Source of the DNA: Bradyrhizobium roseum | GTDB taxonomy: Bacteria; Pseudomonadota; Alphaproteobacteria; Rhizobiales; Xanthobacteraceae | Direction: 5' to 3' | Assembly: GCF_030413175.1 (NCBI RefSeq) | Contig: NZ_CP129212.1 | Coordinates: 3,224,001 to 3,288,000, forward strand | DNA length: 64,000 nucleotides | Part shown: piece by piece, positions 52,507 to 61,554 of the stretch | Position numbering within the stretch: position 1 is the stretch's first letter | How the letters are laid out: the number at the start of each line of letters is the position of its first letter | Translations under genes and position numbers: made by a program | The notes under the pieces: generated by a model | Databases searched by the model: none | The model's input: the letters and a program-made list of their open reading frames with translations, nothing else | What the model was told of the DNA's origin: nothing

Positions 52507-53613
52507 TCAGCTCAGGCGCTGCCGCAGGGCGGCCTGCGAGCGGCGGATCACACCCTGATACATCGTCGCCTTGTCAGGATACCACGGCATCGACGCCAGT
52601 GACGTGAAGCCTGGGATGCCTTCCATGTGCCGGACCATGCGTTGCCGCATCTCCTGATCCGGCAACGCGCCGTGAAGCGCGCCGATATTTTCACTGGCAT
52701 GGTCAGGGCTGGAGGTCGCCGCCAATACGGTCGTTACCGCCGGATTGCCAATCACCCATTTCAGGAAGAATTGCGACCAGTTCGACGCGCCGGTTTCGCG
52801 GATAAAATCGGGCAGCGGCCGGCCGGCGGTGATCTTGTGAAGCCTGCCTTTCTCGAGGCCCATGTTGATGAATACGCCGACGCCCTTGTCCTGCGCCGCC
52901 TTGAGCACCCGATCCTCAGCGCCGCGATTGAAGATCGAATAGTTGACCTGCACGACATCGACCAGGTCGCGTTCGATCAGACTGGCGAGAATGGCGTGAT
53001 AGTCGTTCTCGTGAACCGAGGCGCCGATGTAGCGGACGCGGCCTTCTTTTTTCCAGGCCCGCAAGGTCGGCAGCACCACGTCGACATTGACCAGGCTGTG
53101 ACAGAACAGCAGGTCGATCTTGTCGCGCCACAGTCGCAGGCGCGACTGCTCGTAGCTGCGCAGCGCGTGGCTCTCATCCGCCAGATAGTCGCCGGTCGAC
53201 CAGATCTTGTTGCTGACGAACATCTGGTCGGTGACGCCCATGCAGCTCATGAAATTGCCCACGCTGACTTCGCCGGTGCCGTAGAGCGGCGAGGTATCCA
53301 CGACACGCACGCCGGCGTCGATATAGATCTTGGTCACAGCACGGAGCGGCTCGCGGGGTGCGCCGGGCAGCATATCGAAGGTCAGGAACGTGCCAAGTCC
53401 GAGCACCGGCAGGCTCTCGCCGGTGCGACCAATTGTCCGTGTCAGCACTGGGCGCGGCGGCGCCGTGGCGGGCGCGCTCTGCGCCGAAGCCGATGTGATA
53501 CCCACGCCGCCAGCCTGCATAGATGCAGCAGCCACTGCGCCGAGAGCTGTCACCGAGCCGATAAAGCTGCGGCGATCGGTCCCAACAGTGCTTTTCTGAG
53601 TAGTCTCGTCCAT
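52507..53613 (-). CDS. Tat-exported aldo/keto reductase
   Basis: A 368-residue protein. The N-terminus DRRSFIGSVTALGAVAAASM is a twin-arginine signal. The body is an AKR barrel: LPVLGLGTFLTFD, catalytic Asp and Tyr in VVDTSPLYGTGE, Lys in FVSNKIWSTG, His in LLFCHSLVNVD, and a C-terminal cofactor site. It probably works in the periplasm. It co-operates by position with the FGE-like gene 10 bases downstream. Divergent from an AraC regulator across a region with an 18-base palindrome. Confidence 0.85.
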   Translation of the reverse strand: MDETTQKSTVGTDRRSFIGSVTALGAVAAASMQAGGVGITSASAQSAPATAPPRPVLTRTIGRTGESLPVLGLGTFLTFDMLPGAPREPLRAVTKIYIDAGVRVVDTSPLYGTGEVSVGNFMSCMGVTDQMFVSNKIWSTGDYLADESHALRSYEQSRLRLWRDKIDLLFCHSLVNVDVVLPTLRAWKKEGRVRYIGASVHENDYHAILASLIERDLVDVVQVNYSIFNRGAEDRVLKAAQDKGVGVFINMGLEKGRLHKITAGRPLPDFIRETGASNWSQFFLKWVIGNPAVTTVLAATSSPDHASENIGALHGALPDQEMRQRMVRHMEGIPGFTSLASMPWYPDKATMYQGVIRRSQAALRQRLS

Positions 53614-53702
53614 GTTTCACCGTTCTGTGATCTCTGCCCGCCGAAAGCAACGGACCGATGGCCACGAAAGCCGATCCTGACTAAGCCGTCGCGCGCGATC
53701 CT

Positions 53703-53720
53703 GATCCGACGCGTCGGATC
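53703..53720. promoter_or_regulatory. 18-base perfect palindrome before the AraC gene
   Basis: GATCCGACGCGTCGGATC is fully self-complementary. It lies 82-99 bases upstream of the aldo/keto reductase start and 9 bases before the AraC start, so it may be an operator for either gene or interfere with translation of the regulator. Confidence 0.55.
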
Positions 53721-53728
53721 CTGCGGTC

Positions 53729-54673
53729 ATGTTGAGTTTCGGTCGCGCAGCTTCTAGATTGCCGAACAAGGTTGGCCCGCGATCGAGCAGACATGTGCGG
53801 CACGGCATCGATGGATTGAGTGCGGCGTTCGAACGGCTGAGTTCGCGCCCGGACGGCTGGCGATGTGTACGGTGGCCGGGCGGCACGTTCGAAACGGCGC
53901 ATCGGCCGCTCACGGCCTTTGTCGAGGGTAGCATCGCGTCCTCCAGCCACCTCATCATGACGACGTTGAGCGGCGGTGCCGAGCGGCATGAGTTCACCAT
54001 CGACGGCGGCCGGCGTCATGACGGGCCGGACCTTCCGGCGTCGATTTCCTTCCTGCCTGCGCAGTGCGAGCGCCGTCTCCGCCTGCACAATGTCGCCTGG
54101 CGCTGGGCCACGATCGCCTTCGATGCCGATGCGATCGAGCGTCTGGCTCCAGGTTCGCTTGGCGGCCTCGCGCCGATCGCGGGCGCGGAGGATCGGTTCG
54201 TCTGGAATCTCCTCGCGGAATTCGATCGTCTCGATGCGCAGGAGTCCGGCCTGGACGAGGCCTACTGCGAGACCATGAGTCACGCGCTCGTACTATATCT
54301 GGCGAAACGTTATGGTCGCCCGGCAACGCTGCCGCAGCGAATCCGCCTGCCTGGCTATCGTTTGCGCCGCGTAGCCGACTTCATCGACGCGCATCTTCAC
54401 AAGGCGATCCGGATTGCCGATCTGGCCCGGCTCGTGGACCTGTCAGAGGGACATTTCCACCGCGCTTTTCGCGCGAGCACCGGTAAGACGCCGCTGCAAT
54501 TCATCAACGGCCAGCGGGTCGCACTTGCGAAGCATGCACTGGTGCGAAGCGACGCATCGGTCACGCAGATCGCGTTAGATGCCGGCTTCGTCAGCCCGAC
54601 CCACTTTGCCCGTATCTTCCGCAGTGAAACCGGACAAAGCCCGTCTGACTATCGGCGGACTTTTCGTCTGTAG
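53729..54673 (+). CDS. AraC-family transcriptional regulator
   Basis: A 314-residue regulator. The last 100 residues form the AraC double helix-turn-helix (IRIADLARLVDLSEGHFHRA, VTQIALDAGFVSPTHFARIF, then GQSPSDYRRTF). The N-terminal 200 residues are a cupin-like ligand domain. The start has no clear ribosome site and follows a palindrome, so an alternative start downstream is possible. Divergent from the aldo/keto reductase and FGE-like operon, which it probably controls. Confidence 0.85.
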   Translation: MLSFGRAASRLPNKVGPRSSRHVRHGIDGLSAAFERLSSRPDGWRCVRWPGGTFETAHRPLTAFVEGSIASSSHLIMTTLSGGAERHEFTIDGGRRHDGPDLPASISFLPAQCERRLRLHNVAWRWATIAFDADAIERLAPGSLGGLAPIAGAEDRFVWNLLAEFDRLDAQESGLDEAYCETMSHALVLYLAKRYGRPATLPQRIRLPGYRLRRVADFIDAHLHKAIRIADLARLVDLSEGHFHRAFRASTGKTPLQFINGQRVALAKHALVRSDASVTQIALDAGFVSPTHFARIFRSETGQSPSDYRRTFRL

Positions 54674-54699
54674 CGATCGACGGCCCGAAGTCAGCCCAA

Positions 54700-56454
54700 T
54701 CAGGTCTTCGGTCCGAGCGTCGCCTTGCCCGTTCCCGAGATCGTCGCCGGCGGCGTCACCGCATCGTCCACCTCGGGCGATTCGGCGGGACCGGCCAATT
54801 GCTGTGCGGCCAGCGCATTGGTCAGGGTGGTCAGCGCGTCGGGGCCGGCGGCAAAGCCGCCTTCGGCCAAAATCTTGTCGATGATCGGCTTGAACGCCGA
54901 GACCGACAGCAGCTGCGCGGCGAGACCGTCGCCGAGGCCGATGCCGTTGCCATGGCCGTTCATGGCGCCGTTGCCGCCGCCGCGGCCGAGCATGCCGCCG
55001 GTATCGAAGATCCGGATGTCGGAAATCTTCTCGATCGGCTTGACCGCCTCGGCGAGCGCGTTCGGGATGATGTTGATGCGCGCCAGCGTGAGGTCGTAGT
55101 CAACCATCTCCTGCGACAGCTTGTTGCGCGCTTCCGCCTTCAGCGCCGCCACTTCGGCCTCGGCCTGGCCGAGCGATTTGACGCCGGTGGCGCGGGTGAT
55201 CGCCGCATCGGCGTCGGCCTTGGCCAGCATGGTGATGGCTTCGGCCTTGTTGGTCGCGGCCTGGTTTTCGGCTTCCGCCATCACGGTGATTGGCATCGCC
55301 TCGGTCTCGGCGGCCTTGCGGGCTGCGATCACGTTGATGATCTTGTCGCGTTCGGCGATTTCGACCGCCTTGGCGGTGGTGACCTTTTCCTCGGCCGCGA
55401 TCGCCAGCGCCCGCGCGGTCTCGGCGACGGTCTGGGCTTCCGATTGCTCCTTGCTCTTGGTGGCGACCGCGATCGCGCTTTCCTGGGCGACGATCTGCAG
55501 GTCGCGCTCCATTTCGGTGTTGCGGCGCTTCACGGCGAGGTCGGCCTCGATCTTGCGGGTGTCGCGGGCCTGGTTGGCTTCGGTCTGCTTGTTGGCAACC
55601 GCCAGTTCCTGCTGGATGCGGTATTCGGCCTCGTTCTGCAGCGCGGTCTGCTCGACCTGCGCGGTCTGCGCGCGCATCGCGGCGGTCTTGTTGGCGATGT
55701 CGCGCTGCTGCGCCAGCTCCGCCTCGCGCTTGGTGGCTTCGATCGTCAGCGTGGTCTGGCGGGCGACGAGGTCCTGCTGGGCGATGTTGACCTCGGTGGT
55801 GCGGACGATCTGGTTGCGTTCCTGCTCGCGCTCCCGGGTGATCTTGGTCAGCGTCGTCAGGCCGTGGGCGTCGAAGAAGTTGCTGGGATTGAAATGCTTG
55901 ATGTCGCTCTGGTCGAGCCGGGTCAGCGACACCGACTCCAGTTCGAGGCCGTTATTCTGGATGTCGGCGCCGACCGCTTCCTGCACCGATTTGACGAAGG
56001 TCGCGCGCTGCTCTTGCAGCTCCTCGAGGTTCATGGTGGCCGCCACCGAACGCAGGCCGTCGACGAACTTGGCCTCGATCAGTTCGCGCAGTTCGCCGGC
56101 GTTATTGGTGCGGCTGCCCAGCGTCTGCGCCGCGAGCGCGATCGACGAGGCATCGGGTTTGACGCGCACGTAGAATTCGGCGCCGATGTCGACGCGCATG
56201 CGATCCTTGGTGATCAGCGAATCCGGGCCGCCGCGGGTGACCTCGAGCCGCAGGGTCTTCAAATTGACCGCAGCGGTCGAATGAAAAACTGGAAGCACCA
56301 GTGAGCCGCCGTCGAGCACGACCTTCTGGCCGCCGAGGCCGGTGCGGACATAGGCTTCGTCACGTGTCGAACGGCGATAGAGTTTGGCGAGCAGGAGACC
56401 GATAACGAGAATGGAAATGACAGCAATAGCGACGGGTACGGCGAGTTCCCACAT
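54700..56454 (-). CDS. Flotillin (FloT/YqiK-like SPFH protein)
   Basis: A 584-residue membrane scaffold protein. One N-terminal helix (VAIAVISILVIGLLLAKLY) anchors it, the SPFH domain spans about 30-200 (VKPDASSIALAAQTL, EELQEQRATFVKSVQEAVG), and a long coiled-coil of Glu/Ala-rich heptads runs to about 460. The Gly-rich part near 485-505 and the C-terminal helix are typical of flotillins. It gathers proteins in membrane microdomains. It follows the YqiJ-like gene by five bases. Confidence 0.92.
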   Translation of the reverse strand: MWELAVPVAIAVISILVIGLLLAKLYRRSTRDEAYVRTGLGGQKVVLDGGSLVLPVFHSTAAVNLKTLRLEVTRGGPDSLITKDRMRVDIGAEFYVRVKPDASSIALAAQTLGSRTNNAGELRELIEAKFVDGLRSVAATMNLEELQEQRATFVKSVQEAVGADIQNNGLELESVSLTRLDQSDIKHFNPSNFFDAHGLTTLTKITREREQERNQIVRTTEVNIAQQDLVARQTTLTIEATKREAELAQQRDIANKTAAMRAQTAQVEQTALQNEAEYRIQQELAVANKQTEANQARDTRKIEADLAVKRRNTEMERDLQIVAQESAIAVATKSKEQSEAQTVAETARALAIAAEEKVTTAKAVEIAERDKIINVIAARKAAETEAMPITVMAEAENQAATNKAEAITMLAKADADAAITRATGVKSLGQAEAEVAALKAEARNKLSQEMVDYDLTLARINIIPNALAEAVKPIEKISDIRIFDTGGMLGRGGGNGAMNGHGNGIGLGDGLAAQLLSVSAFKPIIDKILAEGGFAAGPDALTTLTNALAAQQLAGPAESPEVDDAVTPPATISGTGKATLGPKT

Positions 56455-56459
56455 GTTGT

Positions 56460-57119
56460 TTAAGCCCTGTCTGAATGTTGTTGCGCAATGAGGTCGGCGG
56501 GTGCGGAAATCGCGATGAAGCTTTTGGCGTCACGGTCGACCAGCAGCACGCTGGCGCCGACCGGAAGCGGCGTGGATTCGGGACCGGCGCGTGCGACGAG
56601 AGAATGCCAGTTGCCGAAGACATCCTTGAGACGGACGCGGCCGGGCAGCCCCTGGTCGAGTGGGCCGACGGAGACTTCGGCGACGTGGCCGACGAAGTCG
56701 TCATTATCGACCACATAGGTCTCGTCGCGCGGAATGATCCGCGCGATACCGCGGCTGGTGACGCGGATCGCGGGCAGGCTGGCAGCCGCCGCCACGAGCG
56801 AGGCGATCAGCGGAGGAATTGAAATCCCGACGCCATGGGCAAGGCCCTGCAGAAAGAACCCGGCGATCGCGAATATGCCGAGCGCGAGGATGAGCAGGAT
56901 GAAGAGCGGAAGCCGGCCGGCATTGATCCACAGGAACAGGCCGTTCAGTCCGGAATCGGCATTCATCTCTGCTGCGAAATCTTTGCCCATGACCTGGCTG
57001 AGCGAAAAGCCGACCAGCGTGGTCAGCAGTTCGACGCCGCCGAGAACGATCATGATTGCAGCCGATATCGCGAACGGGCGTACGTCGGGCGCCAGCAGCA
57101 TGTCGGTCATGGCACTCAT
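56460..57119 (-). CDS. YqiJ-family membrane protein with OB-fold
   Basis: A 219-residue protein with two or three N-terminal membrane helices (FAISAAIMIVLGGVELLTTL, LPLFILLILALGIFAIAGFF, IPPLIASLVAAAASLPAI), then a C-terminal OB-fold (DNDDFVGHVAEVSVGPLDQG, GASVLLVDRDAKSFIAI). YqiJ proteins sit next to flotillin genes and are NfeD-like partners. The start overlaps the PspA-type gene stop by three bases in an ATGA. Confidence 0.88.
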   Translation of the reverse strand: MSAMTDMLLAPDVRPFAISAAIMIVLGGVELLTTLVGFSLSQVMGKDFAAEMNADSGLNGLFLWINAGRLPLFILLILALGIFAIAGFFLQGLAHGVGISIPPLIASLVAAAASLPAIRVTSRGIARIIPRDETYVVDNDDFVGHVAEVSVGPLDQGLPGRVRLKDVFGNWHSLVARAGPESTPLPVGASVLLVDRDAKSFIAISAPADLIAQQHSDRA

Positions 57120-58246
57120 TGCTGCGATTTGATCCTTTCAAGGCGGGCCGCGATTTCCTTTTCGCGGTGCAACCGGTCGAGCTCGTCGAGCTCCTTGTCG
57201 CCGGGCGCGCCGGACGCCGGCACGCCGGTGACGCGTGCGATCGCCGCCATGGCCCGATCGGGACTCACTGTTTTAGTCGCGCCAGCCGCGCGACCGGTTT
57301 CCTGCGGCGAATGTTTTTCGAGGCTTGCCTGGAGATCGGCGAGGCGGGCTTCCGCTTCACGCCGCGCGCCAAGCATTGCCTGTAACGCCTTGGTCTGCTC
57401 ATCGATTTCGAGTTCGATGAAGTCCATCGCGCGTTCCAGCGCGGTACCCTGCGATTCCAGATCAATTTGCCGTGCGACGCCGGCGCGCGCGAGGTCTTCG
57501 CGATTCTCTGCAACTGCAAGTCGAATCTTGTCCGTCAGCGCTGCAACCTCGGCATCCAGTTCTTCGCGCCGGCGCTTCAGGCGGAATTCCTCGGCGCGCG
57601 ACTTGCCGAGTGCGTGGCGCGCCTCGTCGGCGCCGGCGTCGATCTCGCGGATCGCCTGCTTGACCAGCGCGACCTTGTTGCTGTTCTCGGCATTATCGAT
57701 CGTCTCGCTGGCGATCGCGGCCAGAAGTCTGCCCATACGCGCAAGAATACCTTCGTGAACCATGGTCTGCTCCTCCGGTGGTGATGATTTGGATTTGACG
57801 GCGAAATGGATTTCGTAGCCGCGGCTGTCCGCGACTAGGTGAGCCGGGAAGGGACTTTCCCAGCCGGGCAAGTAGCCCGGGACTTCGAACGGCACCAGGA
57901 TGCGTCCGCGAACGGTGCTGATTGTCAGTGACGTGGGCCCCTTGATCGCAAACAGTTTGTCGTCGAGGGGAATCCGGCGCAACGCCGCGCCGGCGGCGTA
58001 ACTGGCGCGGTCGCGCAGGCCGAGCGTTACGAGGCGGGCCGGCAGGCCGGTCTCGGTGCGGATCCGGTCGTAGGCCTGGGCGTGAAGCGCGACGAGGTTG
58101 GCGCCGACAGGGGCGACCTCGGCGAGGATCTCCATCATCCGGTCGTAGGCGGCAAACGTCGCCTCGAAGGCCGCAATGGCGGCCTCGTCCGGGACGAGAG
58201 CGTACCGCAGGGCCGCCGTCGGCATCACAGTGGGCAGCTTGACCAT
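57116..58246 (-). CDS. TnpB-like N-terminal module fused to PspA/IM30 protein
   Basis: A 376-residue frame in two parts. Residues 1-158 match the pre-RuvC part of TnpB: ALRYALVPDEAAIAAFEATF, LHAQAYDRIRTETGLPARL, then DKLFAIKGPTSLTISTVRGR and ILVPFEV, aligned with TnpB segments such as YxxxREKFGLSAQMA and DRRILSFKGxxxVSILTLDGR. It stops where TnpB reaches its first RuvC Asp. Residues 162-376 are a PspA/IM30 coiled-coil protein (ILARMGRLLAAIASETIDNA, KQAIREIDAGADEARHALGK). An internal ATG at 57763 has a GGAGGAG site, so a separate 215-residue PspA could also be made. First gene of the YqiJ/flotillin operon, divergent from mntH. Confidence 0.75.
   Translation of the reverse strand: MVKLPTVMPTAALRYALVPDEAAIAAFEATFAAYDRMMEILAEVAPVGANLVALHAQAYDRIRTETGLPARLVTLGLRDRASYAAGAALRRIPLDDKLFAIKGPTSLTISTVRGRILVPFEVPGYLPGWESPFPAHLVADSRGYEIHFAVKSKSSPPEEQTMVHEGILARMGRLLAAIASETIDNAENSNKVALVKQAIREIDAGADEARHALGKSRAEEFRLKRRREELDAEVAALTDKIRLAVAENREDLARAGVARQIDLESQGTALERAMDFIELEIDEQTKALQAMLGARREAEARLADLQASLEKHSPQETGRAAGATKTVSPDRAMAAIARVTGVPASGAPGDKELDELDRLHREKEIAARLERIKSQQ
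57763..57776 (-). promoter_or_regulatory. Internal ribosome site for the PspA half
   Basis: On the minus strand GGAGGAGCAGACC precedes the in-frame ATG at 57763. The GGAGGA-to-ATG spacing is seven bases. This is unusual inside an open frame and lets the PspA half be translated alone. Confidence 0.6.
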
Positions 58247-58256
58247 GGAAACATCT

Positions 58257-58279
58257 TAAAGCACTTCATTGGTGCTTTA
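58257..58279. promoter_or_regulatory. Inverted repeat between the PspA-fusion gene and mntH
   Basis: TAAAGCAC (58257-58264) and GTGCTTTA (58272-58279) form a perfect dyad with a seven-base spacer, 11 bases before the PspA-fusion start codon. A repressor or stress regulator site is plausible. Confidence 0.5.
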
Positions 58280-58315
58280 CAGAGCGGTCACGGTATCATT
58301 TTCGTGATCCCTAGA

Positions 58316-58341
58316 TGCAGTTGCACATTAGTTGCACTAAG
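58316..58341. promoter_or_regulatory. Possible manganese-responsive element of mntH
   Basis: Direct repeats of TTGCAC (58321-58326 and 58332-58337) with an upstream TGCA lie 30-50 bases before mntH. Alphaproteobacterial Mur sites at mntH promoters also carry TGCA-type repeats, so a manganese-dependent repressor may bind here. The exact consensus could not be checked. Confidence 0.4.
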
Positions 58342-58367
58342 AGGAATGCTCAGCTACCGTTATCTGA

Positions 58368-59762
58368 ATGAATGTGCGAACGCCCGATTTGGGCTCCGAA
58401 ATTCCGGCCAGCCGTCCGACTTCGACCGAGACGACCGCCGCCGGCTGGCGCGCTGACGCTGCCGCCGGCACCCAGCAGAGTCTGCCTGAGGTCAACTCGA
58501 CGATCGCGGTGCCGCTTGGTGGACATTGGTCGCGCCGGCTGCTGGCCTTTCTCGGCCCCGGCTACCTCGTCTCCGTCGGGTACATGGACCCCGGCAACTG
58601 GGCCACCGACCTCGCCGGCGGTTCGAAGTTCGGTTACACGCTGCTGTCGGTGATCCTGCTGTCGAACCTGATGGCGATCCTGTTGCAGGCCTTGGCCGCG
58701 CGGCTTGGCATCGTCACCGACCGCGACCTCGCGCAGGCCTGCCGCGCCAGCTTTTCCCGTCCCGTCAACCTCATGCTCTGGCTGGCCTGCGAGGCCGCCA
58801 TCATCGCCTGCGACTTGGCCGAAGTGATCGGCACGGCCATCGCGCTGAAATTGCTGTTCGGCATTCCGCTGATCGGCGGCGCGCTGATTACCGCGCTCGA
58901 CGCCTTCCTGCTGCTGCTGTTGATGAACAAGGGCTTTCGCTTCCTCGAAGCCTTCGTCATCTCGCTGTTGATCGTGATCGCGGTCTGCTTTGCGATCCAG
59001 ATCACGGCAGCAGCACCGCCGGTGGCGGCGATTCTCAAAGGCTTCATGCCGTCGACCGAGATCGTCACCAACCCCGAGATGCTCTACATCGCCATCGGCA
59101 TCATCGGCGCCACCGTGATGCCGCATAACCTCTACCTGCACTCCTCGATCGTGCAGACCCGCGCCTATGAGCGTAACGACGAGGGCCGCCGCGATGCCAT
59201 CAAATGGGCGACGACGGATTCGACGATCGCGCTGATGCTGGCGCTGTTCATCAATGCCGCGATCCTGATCGTCGCGGCCGCCACCTTCCATGCGAGCGGC
59301 CGCACCGAAGTCGCCGAGATCGGACAGGCGTACGAACTGCTGTCGCCGCTGCTCGGGCTGGGCATCGCCTCGACCTTGTTCGCGGTGGCGCTGCTCGCCT
59401 CCGGCCTGAACTCCACGGTAACCGCGACGCTCGCCGGCCAGATCGTGATGGAGGGCTTTCTGCATCTGCGGCTGCCAAACTGGGCGCGACGGCTCTTGAC
59501 CCGCGGCATCGCCATCGTGCCGGTCGTGATCATCACCGCACTTTATGGCGAGCGCGGCACCAGCCAGTTGCTGGTGTTCAGCCAGGTGATATTGTCAATG
59601 CAACTGCCATTCGCGGTGATCCCGCTGGTGCGCTTCGTGTCCGACCGCCGCAAGATGGGCCAGTTCGTCATCCCGCGCGGCGTGGCCGTGGTGGCGTGGA
59701 TCGTTGCCGGCGTGATCGTGGCGCTGAACGTGAAACTGCTGTTCGAGACGTTCTTCGGATAA
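58368..59762 (+). CDS. mntH: Nramp-family manganese transporter MntH
   Basis: A 464-residue proton-coupled divalent metal importer. The helix 1 metal motif [16 protein letters not shown] and helix 6 motif [14 protein letters not shown], both needed for metal binding, are intact. Eleven helices can be traced. The N-terminal 45 residues are polar and could be partly an over-long start. The divergent PspA/flotillin operon and the TGCA repeats upstream suggest stress- and manganese-linked control. Confidence 0.94.
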   Translation: MNVRTPDLGSEIPASRPTSTETTAAGWRADAAAGTQQSLPEVNSTIAVPLGGHWSRRLLAFLGPGYLVSVGYMDPGNWATDLAGGSKFGYTLLSVILLSNLMAILLQALAARLGIVTDRDLAQACRASFSRPVNLMLWLACEAAIIACDLAEVIGTAIALKLLFGIPLIGGALITALDAFLLLLLMNKGFRFLEAFVISLLIVIAVCFAIQITAAAPPVAAILKGFMPSTEIVTNPEMLYIAIGIIGATVMPHNLYLHSSIVQTRAYERNDEGRRDAIKWATTDSTIALMLALFINAAILIVAAATFHASGRTEVAEIGQAYELLSPLLGLGIASTLFAVALLASGLNSTVTATLAGQIVMEGFLHLRLPNWARRLLTRGIAIVPVVIITALYGERGTSQLLVFSQVILSMQLPFAVIPLVRFVSDRRKMGQFVIPRGVAVVAWIVAGVIVALNVKLLFETFFG

Positions 59763-59777
59763 TGCTCCATACGCCGC

Positions 59778-59882
59778 TGTCATCGTCCGGCCTGACCGGA
59801 CGGTCCAGTAGCCCAGAGACGGTGGTGATTTGATCGAGAGGCCGCGGCCTATTGGGTCACCCGGTCAAGCTCGGTGATGACA
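59778..59882. repeat. Dispersed intergenic element (family D)
   Basis: Begins with TGTCATCGTCCGG and ends with CGGTGATGACA. It has an inner hairpin GTCCGG/CCGGAC (59785-59800 region) and GAGAGGCCGCGGCCT. I recognise this as a common Bradyrhizobium intergenic repeat whose ends form an inverted pair. Confidence 0.7.
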
Positions 59883-59888
59883 GGTCAC

Positions 59889-60665
59889 TCAATCCTGCGG
59901 CTCGGCCAGCGTTTCGCCCGATGCATCGATCCGCAGCCAGCCTGACGGCGCCAGCCGTTGCTGCGGCAGGAAGCGGCCCTTGTAGTCCATCTTCTTGGAG
60001 CCCTCGATCCAGTAGCCGAGATAGACGTAAGGCAGTCCCAGCCGCCGCGCGCGGGTGATGTGATCGAGGATCATGAAGGTGCCGAGCGAGCGGCTCTGCT
60101 GCGACGGATCGAAGAACGAATAGACCATCGACAGCCCGTCGCTGAGCACGTCGGTCAGCGCCACCGCGATCAGTTCCTCGCCGCGCCCGGTGATGCCGGT
60201 ATCGATGCCGCGTTTGCGGTATTCAATGATGCGGGTTTCGACGTGGCTGTCCTCCACCATCATGGCGTAGTCGAGCACCGTCATGTCGGCCATGCCGCCG
60301 TGGCGGTGCCGCTTGTCGAGATAGGCGCGGAACACCGAATACTGCTCGGATGTAGGCACTGCGCTGCGCTGCTCGCCGACGATATCGGCATTGCGCGCCA
60401 GAACCTTCTTGAAGTTGCGCGAGGGACGGAATTCGTTCGCGACCACGCGCACGGAGACGCAGGCCCGGCACTGGTCGCAGGCCGGGCGATAGGCGATCGA
60501 CTGGCTGCGGCGGAAGCCGCCATGGGTCAGGAGGTCGTTGAGGTCGCCGGCCTTTTCGCCGACCAGATGCGTGAACACCTTGCGCTCGTGCCGGCCCGGG
60601 AGATAGGGGCAGGGCGAGGGCGCCGTCAGATAGAATTGCGGGGTGTCACGCGAATGCTGGGTCAC
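59889..60665 (-). CDS. bpt: Aspartate/glutamate leucyltransferase (Bpt)
   Basis: A 258-residue aminoacyl-tRNA-protein transferase from GTG 60665. It adds Leu to proteins that begin with Asp or Glu, marking them for ClpS/ClpAP degradation. The N-terminal [16 protein letters not shown], the CxxC of [16 protein letters not shown], and the C-terminal [20 protein letters not shown] are the conserved ATE/Bpt features. Length normal. Confidence 0.92.
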   Translation of the reverse strand: MTQHSRDTPQFYLTAPSPCPYLPGRHERKVFTHLVGEKAGDLNDLLTHGGFRRSQSIAYRPACDQCRACVSVRVVANEFRPSRNFKKVLARNADIVGEQRSAVPTSEQYSVFRAYLDKRHRHGGMADMTVLDYAMMVEDSHVETRIIEYRKRGIDTGITGRGEELIAVALTDVLSDGLSMVYSFFDPSQQSRSLGTFMILDHITRARRLGLPYVYLGYWIEGSKKMDYKGRFLPQQRLAPSGWLRIDASGETLAEPQD

Positions 60666-60863
60666 GAGGGGTCGTCAGTCCTCCGAAACAAATCAACCAT
60701 AGCGTTTCCGTGCCAAAGTAGACACCGGTCCGCGTTAAGAAAACGCGTCAAAACGAAAAAAGAGCCGCCCCGGCCCGGATACATTTCCTGGCCGGACAAC
60801 CGCAGCATCGCGCCGCCGGGGCCGACCGTCAATTACAGTTTGCAGCTACGGTTTATTGCTCGC

Positions 60864-61430
60864 CTAGTAGCTGCCGCGACCCGCAGGCGCTACCTGGGTA
60901 CGAACCGAGCTGTTGATGATCACGGTTCCCAGGATGATGTCGTGCAGCAGCCGGCGCCGGCCGTTGAACAACCCGACCAGGAGCACAAGCGGGGTCAGGA
61001 ACGTCATCGAAACCCAGTACAGCACGGCGTGGCAGGCGCCGAGCACGAAGTAGCCCGGGGCGCCGTACCAGGTGCGCACCTCCAGATCCATCGCGCGCAT
61101 GCCCATGGTGGCCGAGTGAGGCCCGCCGATCGAAGCGCCGTAATAGACGATCGCCCACACGATGGTGGCCGGCCAGGCCAGCCAGAACAGCATCCAGCCT
61201 AGCCCGAGCGTGATCACCCCGAACACGGCAATGAAGATGTAGCCGAGGATGACCGGCACCGTCAGCACGACGAGGTCGATCAGGAACGCAAATACCCGCC
61301 GCGTCAGCACGCCGCGAAACAGTTCCGGCTGCAGGTCGGGATCGAACGCATGCGGCGGCACCCCGCCGTCGTTCCGCCAGGCGCCGCCAGCGTTTGCGCC
61401 GCCGCTTTCGCCAGAGCTGCTATAAGACAT
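60864..61430 (-). CDS. RDD-family membrane protein
   Basis: A 188-residue protein from ATG 61430. A Gly/Ser-rich N-terminus leads to the RDD motif RRVFAFLIDLVVLTVPVILG, further helices (IFIAVFGVITLGLGWMLFW) and GPHSATMGMRAMDLEVRTWY. RDD proteins are integral membrane proteins; some act as sodium/proton antiporters, most are uncharacterised. It lies 198 bases upstream of bpt on the same strand. Confidence 0.85.
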   Translation of the reverse strand: MSYSSSGESGGANAGGAWRNDGGVPPHAFDPDLQPELFRGVLTRRVFAFLIDLVVLTVPVILGYIFIAVFGVITLGLGWMLFWLAWPATIVWAIVYYGASIGGPHSATMGMRAMDLEVRTWYGAPGYFVLGACHAVLYWVSMTFLTPLVLLVGLFNGRRRLLHDIILGTVIINSSVRTQVAPAGRGSY

Positions 61431-61554
61431 GGTCCGTCCTCCAGACATATTCCCGCGGCTCAAATGGGAAACGGCCGCGCTCCCGCCAAGGGGCTGCGAC
61501 CATTAACAGCGTGCAATATTGTGCGTGATCTTGGTGGAACGCCGCCCACCCGAC

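Noticed and set aside
54799-56304. Open frame of 501 codons opposite the flotillin gene
   Set aside because: Mirror of a coiled-coil gene, rich in Leu and Gly, with no domain.
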